DNA of 64,000 nt from an uncultured Ferrimonas sp. (lineage in GTDB: Bacteria > Pseudomonadota > Gammaproteobacteria > Enterobacterales > Shewanellaceae): positions 1 through 64,000 of the forward strand of contig NZ_CANLCI010000012.1 of the NCBI RefSeq assembly GCF_947489035.1. The letters run 5' to 3'. Position numbers and translations under genes: made by a program. Within the stretch, counting starts at the first letter, position 1. Every line of letters begins with the position of its first letter. A model generated the notes under the pieces. The model was not told where the DNA came from and ran no database searches. It saw only the letters and a program-made list of their open reading frames with translations. Shown piece after piece: positions 1-12,466 of the stretch.

Positions 1-66
1 TGCAAAGCTACTCCTGCTAGTAATTAAAGCTAGTAGAAATAGCGCAATAGTTAGCGATTTCATCAT
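1..66 (-). CDS. Secreted protein, N-terminal fragment (runs off the window)
   Basis: Reading the minus strand from tandem ATG codons at 66 and 63 gives a classical signal peptide: Met-Lys, a hydrophobic stretch (LTIALFLLALI), a short polar part and S-S-F-A at the window edge, which fits a signal peptidase I site. Only these residues are visible, so the mature protein and its role cannot be named. The frame is open to position 1. No strong Shine-Dalgarno is visible upstream, so the choice between the two ATGs is open. Confidence 0.55.
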   Translation of the reverse strand, partial: MMKSLTIALFLLALITSRSSFA

Positions 67-309
67 TGGCATATAACAGCTTATTAAGATGCCAAATGGC
101 ACTTTGTTTACAACGCCGGTTGGCATCTTTATTCCATTGTTGCATTTTTGTCACAAAGTCATCCCTTTTATTTTCAATAACTTAAGTTAAAAATTTGACC
201 TTGTCGAGTATTGTCTGCGGGCATACACAGAATCGCGCTGTAAACAAAGTGCCACCCCTCCACGCTGTATAAAAACACAGTCAACGAGTCATCTAAGCCA
301 ACGCCGATG

Positions 310-340
310 AAAAAGCCCAACTGGTGCGAAGTTGGGCTTC
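310..340 (-). terminator. Terminator of the thi operon
   Basis: A 10-bp stem (313-322 with 330-339, AAGCCCAACT/AGTTGGGCTT) with a 7-base loop is followed on the minus strand by a run of T. It lies about 30 bp beyond the thiH stop codon and is in the right orientation to end the thiamine operon transcript. Confidence 0.85.
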
Positions 341-368
341 AACGATCAACGGGAACAGTACTGATCGG

Positions 369-1484
369 CTAACCGCCCGAATAGCTCTGCTCCCAGTCCT
401 TCCATACCGGCTGCAGTCCCGCTTGGCTGATCGCCGCCGCCACTTGCGCTGGGCTGCGGTTATCGTCGATGTCGAACTGAGCCAGATCCGTTGATGGCTG
501 GGCGTAGCCACCGGGGCGGGTGCTGGAGCCCGCGGATGCGGTGGTGATCCCAAGGCCAAAGGCGTTATCGCGAAAGGGTGCGGATTCGCGGGTGGATAAC
601 GACAGATCCACCTCGGGCGCAAATAACCGCAGCGCGGTGATCAGTTGCAGTAACTCACGTTCGCCCACCACCGATACGGGCTCAACCCCGCCAGTGCAGG
701 GGCGCAGCCGTGGGAAGGAAACCGAATAGCGGCTGCGCCAATAGTGACGTTGCAGATAGTCCAGATGCAGCGCCAGTAGCGCCGCTTCTACCCGCCAATT
801 GGCCATGCCCAACAACACCCCAATGCCGATTTTATCCATGCCCGCCTGCCCCAATCGTTCCGGTGTGGCCAAGCGGTAGTCAAAGTCGGTTTTGTTGCCG
901 CGCAGATGATGCTGGGCGTAGGTACGGCGATGGTAGCTTTCTTGGTAGACCATCACCGCATCCAGCCCAAGGCGTTTCAGCTCGGCGTAATCGGCTTGGC
1001 TTAATGGCTGCACCTCCATCATCAAATAACTGAAGTGGGGTTTGATCTGCGGCAACACCTTGCGGAAGTAATCCATGCCAACCTTGGTTTCGTGTTCGCC
1101 GGTGACCAGCAGCAAGTTATCAAACCCCATCGCTTTGATGGCGGCGATCTCCGCCGCCAGTTCGTCATCAGACAGGGTATGGCGCTTAAGTTTATTGCTC
1201 ATGGAAAAGCCGCAGTAGTCGCACTCGTTGGCGCACAGGTTGGACAGATACAGCGGCAGATACAAACCGATGGTGTTGCCAAAGCGTTGTCTTGTTAGCG
1301 CTTGGCTGCGCTGGGCTAATGGCTCGAGATAGGGCTGTGCCGCTGGCGACAACAGCACCAGAAAATCAGCCCACGTCAGCTTAGGTTTGACCAACACCTG
1401 CTCAACTTGGCTGGCGCTGCTGGCGTTGATCTGCAGCGCTAAGTCGTCCCAGTTGTGTTGCTGCAGTTGCGCTTGAAAGCTCAC
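369..1484 (-). CDS. thiH: 2-iminoacetate synthase ThiH
   Basis: Radical-SAM tyrosine lyase that cleaves tyrosine to dehydroglycine (2-iminoacetate) and p-cresol for thiazole synthesis in anaerobic-type thiamine biosynthesis. The 371-aa product carries the CxxxCxxC iron-sulfur motif at C84/C88/C91 and the family-typical C-terminal region with S-T-R-P-G-G. It starts with GTG at 1484, overlapping the thiG stop by four bases (GTGA), so translation is coupled. It is the last gene of the operon. Use of ThiH rather than ThiO (glycine oxidase) is seen directly. Confidence 0.96.
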   Translation of the reverse strand: MSFQAQLQQHNWDDLALQINASSASQVEQVLVKPKLTWADFLVLLSPAAQPYLEPLAQRSQALTRQRFGNTIGLYLPLYLSNLCANECDYCGFSMSNKLKRHTLSDDELAAEIAAIKAMGFDNLLLVTGEHETKVGMDYFRKVLPQIKPHFSYLMMEVQPLSQADYAELKRLGLDAVMVYQESYHRRTYAQHHLRGNKTDFDYRLATPERLGQAGMDKIGIGVLLGMANWRVEAALLALHLDYLQRHYWRSRYSVSFPRLRPCTGGVEPVSVVGERELLQLITALRLFAPEVDLSLSTRESAPFRDNAFGLGITTASAGSSTRPGGYAQPSTDLAQFDIDDNRSPAQVAAAISQAGLQPVWKDWEQSYSGG

Positions 1485-2251
1485 GATTGATCACCTAGGA
1501 ATCCTGTCAGTGGGCTCGACGCTTGCGCTTGCTGCCGCACCGTACCTAAGCCCGCCTCATAGGCGGCGCGGCCAATTCGCACCGCGTCGCCAAAGGCGGC
1601 GGCCATCGCCAGCGGATCTTGCGCTACCGCAATGGCGGTATTCACCAACACCGCATCGGCCCCCAGCTCCATCGCCTTTACCGCATGGGATGGCGCGCCA
1701 ATGCCCGCATCAACGATCACCGGCACCGACGCTTGCTCGATGATGATCTGCAAAAACGCTTCGGTTTGCAGCCCTTGGTTCGAACCAATGGGCGCGCCCA
1801 GTGGCATCACCGCCGCGCAGCCAACCTCCTCTAGACGCTTACACAACACCGGATCGGCGTGGCAGTAAGGCAGCACCACAAAGCCCTGTTTTACCAGAGC
1901 TTCAGCGGCGTTTAAGGTTTCGATGGGATCCGGCAACAGGTAGCGGGGATCCGGGTGAATTTCCAGTTTTAGCCAATGGGTGCCGATCGCTTCTCGTGCC
2001 AGTTGCGCTGCATATATCGCCTCTTTAGCATTTTTGGCACCAGAGGTATTCGGCAACAGCTTCACCCCTGCCTGCAACAATGGGCGATACAGATCCCCCT
2101 GCTGGCCACAGAGATCAACCCGCTTCATCGCCAAGGTGGCCATTTGTGAGCCAGAGGCGGCAATGGCGTCAGCCATCACTTGGTTATTGGCAAACTTGCC
2201 GGTGCCGGTAAACAGGCGCGATTCAAACTGGGTGTCTGCAATGGTTAACAT
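1481..2251 (-). CDS. thiG: Thiazole synthase ThiG
   Basis: Condenses deoxyxylulose 5-phosphate, dehydroglycine and the ThiS thiocarboxylate to the thiazole phosphate moiety. It is a 256-aa TIM-barrel protein. K95 in the WLKLEIHPD stretch corresponds to the lysine known to form the imine with the sugar phosphate, and the phosphate-binding G-A-P-I-G-S-N-Q-G loop and the late V-D-A-G-I-G-A-P-S segment are present. It begins 2 bp after the thiS stop and overlaps thiH, consistent with the ThiG-ThiH complex. Confidence 0.97.
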   Translation of the reverse strand: MLTIADTQFESRLFTGTGKFANNQVMADAIAASGSQMATLAMKRVDLCGQQGDLYRPLLQAGVKLLPNTSGAKNAKEAIYAAQLAREAIGTHWLKLEIHPDPRYLLPDPIETLNAAEALVKQGFVVLPYCHADPVLCKRLEEVGCAAVMPLGAPIGSNQGLQTEAFLQIIIEQASVPVIVDAGIGAPSHAVKAMELGADAVLVNTAIAVAQDPLAMAAAFGDAVRIGRAAYEAGLGTVRQQAQASSPLTGFLGDQS

Positions 2252-2253
2252 GG

Positions 2254-2466
2254 TTAGCCCCCGGCAATAACAGAGAAGATGTCGATGCGATCGCCCGCAT
2301 CAATCAGGGTGCTGGCCCATTGGCTGCGACTGACGATGGTGTCGTTCTGCGCCACCGCCACCCCGGCTTTGTCTTGCTGCAGAGCGTGCAGCAAGGCGGC
2401 GACGGTGGGCGTGCCCACCAGCAGCGTATTCAGATCTGCCGCTTGTTGATTCAAAATAATGTTCAT
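2254..2466 (-). CDS. thiS: Sulfur carrier protein ThiS
   Basis: Ubiquitin-like sulfur carrier, 70 aa, adenylated by ThiF and then thiocarboxylated at its C-terminus. The protein ends with the diagnostic Gly-Gly (S-V-I-A-G-G), and the start MNIILNQ is the usual beta-grasp first strand, so ATG at 2466 is chosen over longer in-frame starts. It sits between thiF and thiG with only a few bases on either side. Confidence 0.96.
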   Translation of the reverse strand: MNIILNQQAADLNTLLVGTPTVAALLHALQQDKAGVAVAQNDTIVSRSQWASTLIDAGDRIDIFSVIAGG

Positions 2467-2471
2467 GTTGT

Positions 2472-3219
2472 TCACTCTTGTTGCTCGGCGCTGCCACAGC
2501 TCGGACAGCGTGGATCGGCGCTTAGACGTAACCCCTGCCACCGTAGGGTGCGACCATCAAAACGGTGCAACAGCGGTGGCACCTCCAACTGCAGCAGTAA
2601 CCGCAGTGCCAGCAATACCTGCATACTGGCAACCGTGCCCAACACCGGCCCCGCCACGCCCACTTCACGGCAGCTTTGCGCTTGCACTTCATCACCACCA
2701 CTGAGGCAATGAAAACAGGGCCCGTCTGCCAAAATCGGCAACAGCTGCCCCTGCCAACCAACGGCAGCGGCGCTGATCAGCGGCACCTTGGCGGCACGGC
2801 AACCGTGGCTAAGTTGATGGCGGGCAGTAAAGTTGTCGGTGCAATCCAGCACCAGATCGATGTGACCATGTTGCCCCGCCAGCAGCTGCCGCAAAATGGC
2901 GCCGTTGATAAAGCGTTCTAACGCCACGGTGCGTACATTGGGGTTGTGCTGCGCCACCCATTGCTGGGCCATCAACGCCTTTGGCTCGGTTACCTGTTGC
3001 GGCTGATACAAGGTTTGCCGTGGCAGATTCGACAGCGACACCTTGTCGCCATCAGCCAGTAACAGACAGCCGATCCCTGCCCCCGCCAAATATTGCACCG
3101 CTGGGCAGCCAAGGCCGCCTAAGCCAACCACCAACACGGTTTTGTTGGCCAACCTAAGTTGCCCGGCCTCGCCCCACTCTGGCAGCAGCAATTGCCGACC
3201 GTAACGCAGGTATTGTTCG

Positions 3220-3236
<17 letters not shown>
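2472..3236 (-). CDS. thiF: ThiS adenylyltransferase ThiF
   Basis: E1-like enzyme that adenylates the ThiS C-terminus using ATP. The nucleotide-binding G-L-G-G-L-G loop is at residues 38-43. D-C-T-D-N-F and two zinc-type cysteine pairs (CFHC near the middle and CPSC near the C-terminus) follow. The start at 3236 ([15 protein letters not shown]) matches the family N-terminus and has GGAGGG 8 bases upstream. The start lies inside the 3' end of thiDE (17-base overlap), so expression is coupled. Confidence 0.95.
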
Positions 3237-7047
<3,811 letters not shown>

Positions 7048-7336
7048 ACAGGGGGAGTATAGCCACAGTTTTACTGGCGCATCAAGGGCGGCCACCGTTG
7101 TTCACACGGGCAGATCCCTCAAAGCAAAACGGGGCAAGTTAGCTGTTATTTTGACGAAGTTAGCAGCGAGTTTGTTGGGTTTGGCGGCAAGCAAGGATCT
7201 AAATTAATACGACGAGCATGAGCAAGAGTGAAATAAAAAATACCGCCGACTGCTGAGTTTTCCAGCATCCGTAAACACCACGGCTGAAAACACCTACGGC
7301 ACTGGCTGCGATCCGAGGCCATTACCCGATAAACAA
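7048..7336. other. Intergenic region upstream of the TPP riboswitch
   Basis: About 290 bp between the riboswitch and the yoaH-like terminator. It should hold the thi operon promoter (minus strand), but I could not pick a convincing -35/-10 pair. A short plus-strand reading frame here overlaps the riboswitch and shows no protein-like features. No repeats or RNA gene recognised. Confidence 0.4.
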
Positions 7337-7364
7337 CAACGCCCGCAATGGCGGGCGTTGGTTA
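7337..7364 (-). terminator. Terminator after the YoaH-like gene
   Basis: A perfect 10-bp stem (7337-7346 with 7351-7360, CAACGCCCGC/GCGGGCGTTG) with an AATG loop sits directly after the stop codon of the small minus-strand gene at 7362-7514. There is no good T-tract downstream on the minus strand, so efficiency is uncertain. Confidence 0.55.
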
Positions 7365-7514
7365 GTTTTTGGCGGCTTGGGCGGCTTCGTCCCGTAGGGC
7401 TTGGGCAACTTGCTTAATCGCATCGTCGGCTTTCACCCCCGTGGCCATCAACGCTTGAATGCGCTCAACCGCTTGTTGTTGTTGCTCGTGGGTTAGCCCC
7501 AGTAGATCAGACAT
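7362..7514 (-). CDS. YoaH-like small protein (UPF0181 family)
   Basis: A 50-aa protein: MSDLLGLTHEQQQQAVERIQ, then ALMATGVKADDAIKQVAQAL and a short Ala/Lys tail. The L-T-H-E-Q-Q-Q-x-A-V-E-R-I-Q-x-L-M-x-x-G pattern is that of E. coli YoaH (UPF0181), whose function is unknown. ATG at 7514 has GGAG about 6 bases upstream. It follows the acetyltransferase gene by 11 bp on the same strand, so the two are probably cotranscribed. The family call rests on the sequence pattern only. Confidence 0.82.
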   Translation of the reverse strand: MSDLLGLTHEQQQQAVERIQALMATGVKADDAIKQVAQALRDEAAQAAKN

Positions 7515-7525
7515 TGTGCTCTCCT

Positions 7526-8128
7526 TTAATCAAGCGGCGCATTTTTGTTGGTTTTGGCTGCCATTGCAACTGCAGCGGCAGTTGCTAACCAGTCAGACTT
7601 AAGCAAACCGTACAGATCGCTGTCGGACTTAACCCCATCCACCACCCAGCGCTGGCGCAACCGCCCTTCATGTTGGAATCCCAACCGTTGCAGCAAACGG
7701 GCAGAGCCACCGTTGTTGGGATCAATATCCGCCTCGAGCCGATTGAGCCCCATGTCAGCAAAACATAAGTGAACAATGGCACCGAGTGCCTCGCTCATCA
7801 GCCCCTGCCCCCACATCGAACGCGACAACATATAGCCTACTTCTGCGCGGCGATTTTGCGCAGAGAGGGCAAACACACTTAGGGTGCCGACGATCTGGCC
7901 GGTGCTGCCCTGCTTGATAAGCCACATCATGCTGTCGTCAGATTGCCACGCGCTAACGCCGCGATCCACCAGGTGCTGCGCTTGGGTGAGCTTGGTAAAC
8001 GGCGGGCAACTCCAGTAACGCATCGCTTCCACGTCGCTGTACAGCGGCATAAGCGCACTGGCATCACAACGTTGCACCGGGCGCAGTCGACAGCGCGCCG
8101 TGATGATTGGTTGATTGGGTAATTTCAC
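7526..8128 (-). CDS. GNAT family N-acetyltransferase (RimJ/RimL-like)
   Basis: A 200-aa acetyltransferase. The start region (I-I-T-A-R-C-R-L-R-P) and middle (R-R-A-E-V-G-Y-M-L, then M-W-G-Q-G-L-M-S-E-A-L) match the acetyl-CoA binding core of RimJ-type GNATs, which modify protein N-termini or small amines. The W-G-Q-G loop binds the pyrophosphate. The GTG start at 8128 has AAAGG 6 bases upstream. The Ala-rich C-terminal tail is not part of the fold. The substrate cannot be told from sequence. Confidence 0.85.
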   Translation of the reverse strand: MKLPNQPIITARCRLRPVQRCDASALMPLYSDVEAMRYWSCPPFTKLTQAQHLVDRGVSAWQSDDSMMWLIKQGSTGQIVGTLSVFALSAQNRRAEVGYMLSRSMWGQGLMSEALGAIVHLCFADMGLNRLEADIDPNNGGSARLLQRLGFQHEGRLRQRWVVDGVKSDSDLYGLLKSDWLATAAAVAMAAKTNKNAPLD

Positions 8129-8300
8129 ATCACACCTTTAGTTATTGAAAAACGGTTACTAAGCCTAAGAGCATTGGCGGGATCCCAAGCTTAACCCCTT
8201 GCAACACGGGCACCCTAACGGCAATTGCAGTTGGTCAGACCCATTGCCCAATGCCAATTCGATTGGTAATCTTGCTGCCCTGCAATTTAGGAGTTTGCTT

Positions 8301-8954
8301 GTGACCCCCCTGTTAGAACGCGATATCTACCTGTTTGACCTCGATAACACCCTCTACCACCCGAAAGAGCAGATCATTGAACAGATTGTTGTGCGCATGC
8401 GCGATGTGGTGGCCAAACAGATGCAACTGCCAACAGAGCAAGCCTACGAACTGTGTGAAGACTACTACCTGAAATACGGTGGCACCTTGCGCGGCTTGCA
8501 GCTGCACCATCCAGAGCTGGATATCGACGAGATCTCGTTCAAAGCACACCATGTGGATCTGCAAAACGTGCAGGCCGACAGTGCCTTACAGCAAGCGTTA
8601 AGCGACAACAGCAAAACCCGTTACGTGTTTACCAATTCGCCGCGGCCATACGCCGAGCGGATGCTGCAACATTTGGGCTTGGCGGATCACTTCAGCGGCA
8701 TTTTCAGTGTTGAACAAACCCGCAACTACCAGATGAAGCCCGATCCCCATGCGTTTGAGCGGATCTGCCAGCAGTTCAATTTTAGCGCCACCGATGCGGT
8801 GATGTTTGACGATCAACCCTCCAACCTGGCTACGGCCAAAGCGATGGGGATGCGTACCGTTTTGGTTAACCGCTTTGATCTGGATGAGCACAGCGCCTGT
8901 TACCGCACCGAACAACTGCCTAAGTTTCTCAGCAAGCTGAACCAAGCTCGTTAA
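8301..8954 (+). CDS. HAD-family hydrolase, pyrimidine 5'-nucleotidase type
   Basis: A 217-aa HAD phosphatase with motif I F-D-L-D-N-T-L near residue 11, motif II V-F-T-N-S, the motif III lysine in Q-M-K-P-D-P, and motif IV M-F-D-D-Q. The pattern D-L-D-N-T-L-Y-H-P resembles the Sdt1/pyrimidine 5'-nucleotidase subgroup. The GTG at 8301 is preferred over an upstream ATG at 8199 because AGGAG lies 7 bases before it and the extra 34 residues are not family-like. Likely cytoplasmic nucleotide or sugar-phosphate phosphatase; the substrate is inferred. Confidence 0.85.
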   Translation: MTPLLERDIYLFDLDNTLYHPKEQIIEQIVVRMRDVVAKQMQLPTEQAYELCEDYYLKYGGTLRGLQLHHPELDIDEISFKAHHVDLQNVQADSALQQALSDNSKTRYVFTNSPRPYAERMLQHLGLADHFSGIFSVEQTRNYQMKPDPHAFERICQQFNFSATDAVMFDDQPSNLATAKAMGMRTVLVNRFDLDEHSACYRTEQLPKFLSKLNQAR

Positions 8955-9025
8955 GGCATTCGCGCAGCAGATGTGGCGGCATCAATTATACTGTGGCGGT
9001 TAGCTGCGACCGATGATGGACCGCC

Positions 9026-9562
9026 ATGTTTCGACACTTTTACCTGTGCACCAGCTTGTGGGAACTCGATCTTATCGAGCGCGAGCTGCAGCAAGTTGGG
9101 CTGCGGCCAAGCCAAATTCATGTGCTGAGCGCCCAGCCACAATTGGCCGATCGATTTCACCTTAATCCCCTTAATGAGTTTTGGTACTACAACTTGCCTC
9201 GTTCCTTGGCTGCCGGCACCGTTATTGGCGCGGCTGTTGCTGGGCTGGTGTTAGCTGCTGCGGATATCGGTGGGCTGGCGATACAGATAGGCAGCTGGGT
9301 GCCGATTGGCATGTTAGCGTTGCTGCTGGGGTTGTTCTGCGCGTGGCAAGGCGGTTTTATCGGCTTGCAGTGCCCCCATCATCAACTGGGGCGTTACCAG
9401 CAAGCGGTGCGATCTGGCATGCATTTGCTGTTGGTGGATGTCAGCTTCACCGAGCGGCCACGACTACAGCAGGTAATGAGCAACCACCCGCTGGTGCTGC
9501 ACGACGGCTGCCGCATCGCTTCGGATCGCTACTTCATGCAGCTGCAAGACTTGTGGCACTAA
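9026..9562 (+). CDS. Hypothetical membrane protein with two central helices
   Basis: A 178-aa protein I do not recognise. It has a soluble N-terminal part of about 60 residues, two adjacent hydrophobic helices (about 63-82 and 91-112, the first with a G-x-x-x-G-rich AAGTVIGAAVAGLVL stretch), then a soluble C-terminal part. The halves around a Gly-rich hairpin resemble stress-related proteins with a central Gly-zipper, but this is only a resemblance. It stands alone between the HAD gene and a convergent membrane protein gene. Confidence 0.7.
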   Translation: MFRHFYLCTSLWELDLIERELQQVGLRPSQIHVLSAQPQLADRFHLNPLNEFWYYNLPRSLAAGTVIGAAVAGLVLAAADIGGLAIQIGSWVPIGMLALLLGLFCAWQGGFIGLQCPHHQLGRYQQAVRSGMHLLLVDVSFTERPRLQQVMSNHPLVLHDGCRIASDRYFMQLQDLWH

Positions 9563-9608
9563 CACACGCTGCATTAACACTTAAGTCGATGCAAACTTAG
9601 TGCTTTCT

Positions 9609-10193
9609 CTACAGCAACCACTGATAGTGGCGCAGTGGCAAGCTGATCAACACGCTCAGCAGCAGCCACAACAACAGCATCCCTTGCCAGTAATGTTGCA
9701 GCAGCGTGAGTTGCCGATAGCCGCTATTGATCTGTCGGTGCCAGTAGTTTTGCAGCACTCGGCTCCAAGCCAGCAAGCCCCCCAGCATCAGCACAATCAT
9801 GGCGCCGTAGTGCCACAGCACAAAGCTTGGTAACACCAATTCACTCAGCACCTTAGCCTGCAACTGCATAAACACCACGGTGCAGATCCCCGCCGTAACC
9901 AACATCCCTTTGCTTAAGGCCGGTGCCCGAAAGGTAAACCACTGCGCGGCCATCATCAGTAAGCAGCTCAACAGCAACACGAAGCTGCTCCCTTGGTGCG
10001 CTTGCATTGGCAGGATCACCCAACTGGGTTCAGCCCCCATAAAGCCTCGGCGTAGCTGCCATAAGATGCTCAGCGCGGCAATCAGTAGCAGCGCCAACAG
10101 CGCCGCCGATAGGCGGTTACGCTGCAGTTTCAGTTGCGGTTCGTTGTTGGCTTGCTGCTGCAGTTGCTGCCACAGCGATACGGGTGTGGTCAT
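9609..10193 (-). CDS. Membrane protein with five predicted helices
   Basis: A 194-aa integral membrane protein. Helices lie near residues 27-45, 67-88, 94-118, 128-150 and 170-192. The start ATG 10193 has AAGGA 7 bases upstream; a longer frame to 10367 has no such support. The size, five helices and the aromatic/His pattern in the last third recall cytochrome-oxidase subunit III-like proteins, but no diagnostic residue confirms this. A cytochrome c lipoprotein gene lies upstream on the same strand, separated by a terminator, so they are probably not cotranscribed. Confidence 0.75.
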   Translation of the reverse strand: MTTPVSLWQQLQQQANNEPQLKLQRNRLSAALLALLLIAALSILWQLRRGFMGAEPSWVILPMQAHQGSSFVLLLSCLLMMAAQWFTFRAPALSKGMLVTAGICTVVFMQLQAKVLSELVLPSFVLWHYGAMIVLMLGGLLAWSRVLQNYWHRQINSGYRQLTLLQHYWQGMLLLWLLLSVLISLPLRHYQWLL

Positions 10194-10350
10194 AGAGCTG
10201 TCCTTAATGATTGACGCTCTTTGAGTATGGTTGAGATTAATCATTCGGCAGCAAAAACAAGGCGGTAGTTTAGGATTTGGCACTGTCGCGAGGCTGGTTG
10301 TGCGCGGGTTATGGTTCGCCTTGGTGGATTGACCCAGCCGCTTTTTAGAC

Positions 10351-10382
10351 AAAAAAACGGCTGGCACCGGCCAGCCGTTTTG
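10351..10382. terminator. Terminator after the cytochrome c lipoprotein gene
   Basis: A 10-bp stem (10355-10364 with 10371-10380, AAACGGCTGG/CCAGCCGTTT) is flanked by an A-run on the left and T on the right. On the minus strand it ends with a T-run and lies just downstream of the lipoprotein stop codon. Confidence 0.85.
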
Positions 10383-10399
10383 TCTGCATCAATTACAGA

Positions 10400-11098
10400 T
10401 CATTTTAGGGTATTGATGTACGCCACCAAGGCGTCCAGTTCTGCTTCAGATAAAGGCATCGCTGGCATCGCTGGGGCAAAACCTTCCACAATTTGTGCAT
10501 TCGGGTTGGTGATGGCGGCACGAAGATAGGCGTCATCGGCCACGGCGCTGGTGCCATCGGTAAAGCTGCGCTCGGTGCCTGCTAACCCACCCCACCCGGG
10601 GCCAATCATCTTGGCATCCGTGGTGCTGTGACAGGCAACGCAGCCTTTGGTGGTGGCCAGTGATTTACCATCCAACTTCTGCTCAGCCATCGCCCCATCG
10701 GCTTTTGCCATCATATCGGCGGCGCCAGCTTTGGCGCTGTCCATGGCATCCCCCGCCATCGCTTTCGCCCCATCAACGGCATCATTGGCGGCGGCTTTCG
10801 CGCCTTCCATCGCATCATCGGCACCGGCTTTGGCGGCGTCAACCGCATCGGCCGCTTTCGCTTTGGCCTCGTCCAGCGCGCTGCTGGCCGCCTGTTGCGC
10901 TTCGTCAGCCGCGGCGGCGGTTTCTTGCTTGGCGCTTTCCACCGCGTCTGCGGTTTGCTCCATCGCCTTATCAACCGCAGCCGTTACGCTGGATTCCTCT
11001 TTTGCTGCTTCCTGCTTAGGTTGTTCCGAACAGCCACTAACCAAGGCTGCCGCCAGTAACGACATGGTTAATGCTGGTAATACCGATTTTGTTCTCAT
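10400..11098 (-). CDS. Lipoprotein c-type cytochrome with Ala-rich 11-residue repeat tether
   Basis: A 232-aa protein in three parts. Residues 1-22 are a lipoprotein signal with lipobox L-V-S-G-C23. Residues about 40-140 are almost entirely Ala, Asp, Glu, Lys and Met and contain four tandem 11-residue units (84-127: DAVDAAKAGAD and three variants), preceded by related looser units, predicting a long amphipathic helix. Residues 141-232 are a single class I cytochrome c domain with the heme motif C153-V-A-C156-H157 and a likely distal Met (M211 or M214). It should be an outer-membrane or periplasmic-face electron carrier held on a helical stalk. Start ATG 11098 has GAGGG 7 bases upstream. Confidence 0.88.
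   Translation of the reverse strand: MRTKSVLPALTMSLLAAALVSGCSEQPKQEAAKEESSVTAAVDKAMEQTADAVESAKQETAAAADEAQQAASSALDEAKAKAADAVDAAKAGADDAMEGAKAAANDAVDGAKAMAGDAMDSAKAGAADMMAKADGAMAEQKLDGKSLATTKGCVACHSTTDAKMIGPGWGGLAGTERSFTDGTSAVADDAYLRAAITNPNAQIVEGFAPAMPAMPLSEAELDALVAYINTLK
10718..10849 (-). repeat. 33-bp degenerate tandem repeats in the cytochrome lipoprotein gene
   Basis: Four consecutive 33-bp units encode DAVDAAKAGAD, DAMEGAKAAAN, DAVDGAKAMAG and DAMDSAKAGAA. The DNA copies differ at many positions, so the repeat is old, but the 11-residue period is kept. Confidence 0.8.
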
Positions 11099-11410
11099 CA
11101 ATTATCCCTCTTGAATGCAACCTTTTCCGGCGTGAGGCCGGGACTTCGCATCGATCGTTGCGTACGACAAAACACATGAATCATCAGCCTGTAACCCAAG
11201 CGATGACGCTACTGTAATACGGAAAACCGATGCGATTAGACTCATCACTGCCGATAAAACTTGAGTCATGCACTCAAGTTAGCCAAATGTGGTGACAGTA
11301 ACCAGCACAACTGAAGATTGTTCAATGACAGAATAACCAAGCGCCCCGTTTAGCCAGTGCTAAGCGGGGGCTAATCCCAAGGTGCAGCTAGGGGGCGATT
11401 AAAGACGGGC
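11099..11410. other. Intergenic region upstream of the cytochrome lipoprotein gene
   Basis: About 310 bp without a gene, between two minus-strand genes. It must hold the promoter of the lipoprotein gene. The one clear element is a 23-bp inverted repeat at 11258-11280, listed separately. No small reading frame with a good start was seen. Confidence 0.4.
11258..11280. promoter_or_regulatory. 23-bp inverted repeat, possible operator
   Basis: Perfect 9-bp arms AACTTGAGT (11258-11266) and ACTCAAGTT (11272-11280) flank a 5-base spacer. It lies about 160 bp upstream of the cytochrome lipoprotein start. No T-run follows it, so an operator is as likely as a transcript hairpin. The cognate protein is unknown. 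Confidence 0.4.
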
Positions 11411-12466
11411 TTACTTGCGGGTGTAGAGCGCAAAGGCTGGGTGGGCTTGCAGTGGCTTCATGCTGCCGCGCAACGAGAAATTGTAACCACACAGGGTAAA
11501 GCTGCCGCGCATCGCCACATCAAACACAATGTCTGCGGCATCCAGTGGCGAGAAATAGGCGTAGTAGATGTCGTTTGGCCACACCTCGACTTTCACTGGG
11601 CGGAAGCTGTCGCCATTGTTGAAATCCGCCGCCGCACAGCTGCGATCGCCACGGGCGCTCAACAGTGACCAGAGCTCACCTTGTTGTGCCGGATCCCCCG
11701 GCCAGCTGATCAGCAGCGTGTCGTCGGCCAAGGCTAATTGAAAGCTGTCTGGCAAGGTCACCTGCGCTTTAAATGCCGGCGCGGTGGCGGTTGTTGCGGC
11801 GGCATCGCTGGGGTGTTCTGCGACCGCTGGGGTTGGCTCGGCAGACGGCCAAAACGCGATAGCCGTAACCCCCACAATGCCCACGGCGGCAGCGGCCAGT
11901 AGCGGTTTCCACTGCTGCCGCAATCGAGTTTGCAGCGTGGTGGCCACCGCAGCCCAGTCGGTGGCGGGGCTGGTGCTGTGTTCATCCCAGTGGTGCTGCT
12001 CTGGCACGGCACGGCTTTCGCCATTCAAAGAAGGCTCTACCCGCATCCCAGCAAGCTGGGCTTGACCTTGTAAGGCGGGGCCGCTGTAGCCCCACTGACT
12101 GGCTTGAGCCGCCCCTTTGCTGGGCAACAACGCCAACACCGTGGTCATCGCGACCGGCAGGATCAGCGCCAGCAAGGCACCGCCGCCCACGGCAACTTGA
12201 GCCAAGGCAAACAGCAACCACGCCAAGGCCAACAACCAGGCTAACCCCAATGGTCGACCGGCTTGGCGCAAACGGCGTTGGCCACTAAGCCAACTGAGCG
12301 GCGCGGCGACGACAGCCAGTAACGCAGGCGCACTAAATTGCATCGGCGTGTTGTAGAACAAACCGCTGAGCAGCAACAACGCCACCACGATGGCGGCTTG
12401 GATCGCCACAACTCTCACGCCGCTATCGTGGCCGTGAGTACATATCAGTGTGCGAGCTAAAGACAC
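11411..12466 (-). CDS. Hypothetical membrane protein with C-terminal extracytoplasmic domain
   Basis: A 351-aa protein I do not recognise. The N-terminal part has about four hydrophobic segments (roughly 20-36, 46-58, 73-92, 96-113). A polar stretch rich in Gln, Ser and Glu follows, then a single helix near 188-206 (AAAAVGIVGVTAIAF) and a C-terminal domain of about 110 residues after a Pro/Ala/Thr-rich linker. That domain has two cysteines that could form a disulfide. The GTG start at 12466 has GAGGA 7 bases upstream. Confidence 0.72.
   Translation of the reverse strand: MSLARTLICTHGHDSGVRVVAIQAAIVVALLLLSGLFYNTPMQFSAPALLAVVAAPLSWLSGQRRLRQAGRPLGLAWLLALAWLLFALAQVAVGGGALLALILPVAMTTVLALLPSKGAAQASQWGYSGPALQGQAQLAGMRVEPSLNGESRAVPEQHHWDEHSTSPATDWAAVATTLQTRLRQQWKPLLAAAAVGIVGVTAIAFWPSAEPTPAVAEHPSDAAATTATAPAFKAQVTLPDSFQLALADDTLLISWPGDPAQQGELWSLLSARGDRSCAAADFNNGDSFRPVKVEVWPNDIYYAYFSPLDAADIVFDVAMRGSFTLCGYNFSLRGSMKPLQAHPAFALYTRK

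Noticed and set aside
135..175. Possible Pho box (TTGTCACAAAGTCAT) upstream of the window-edge secreted protein gene
   Set aside because: The second seven-base repeat is not at the required spacing, so the match to the PhoB consensus is too weak.
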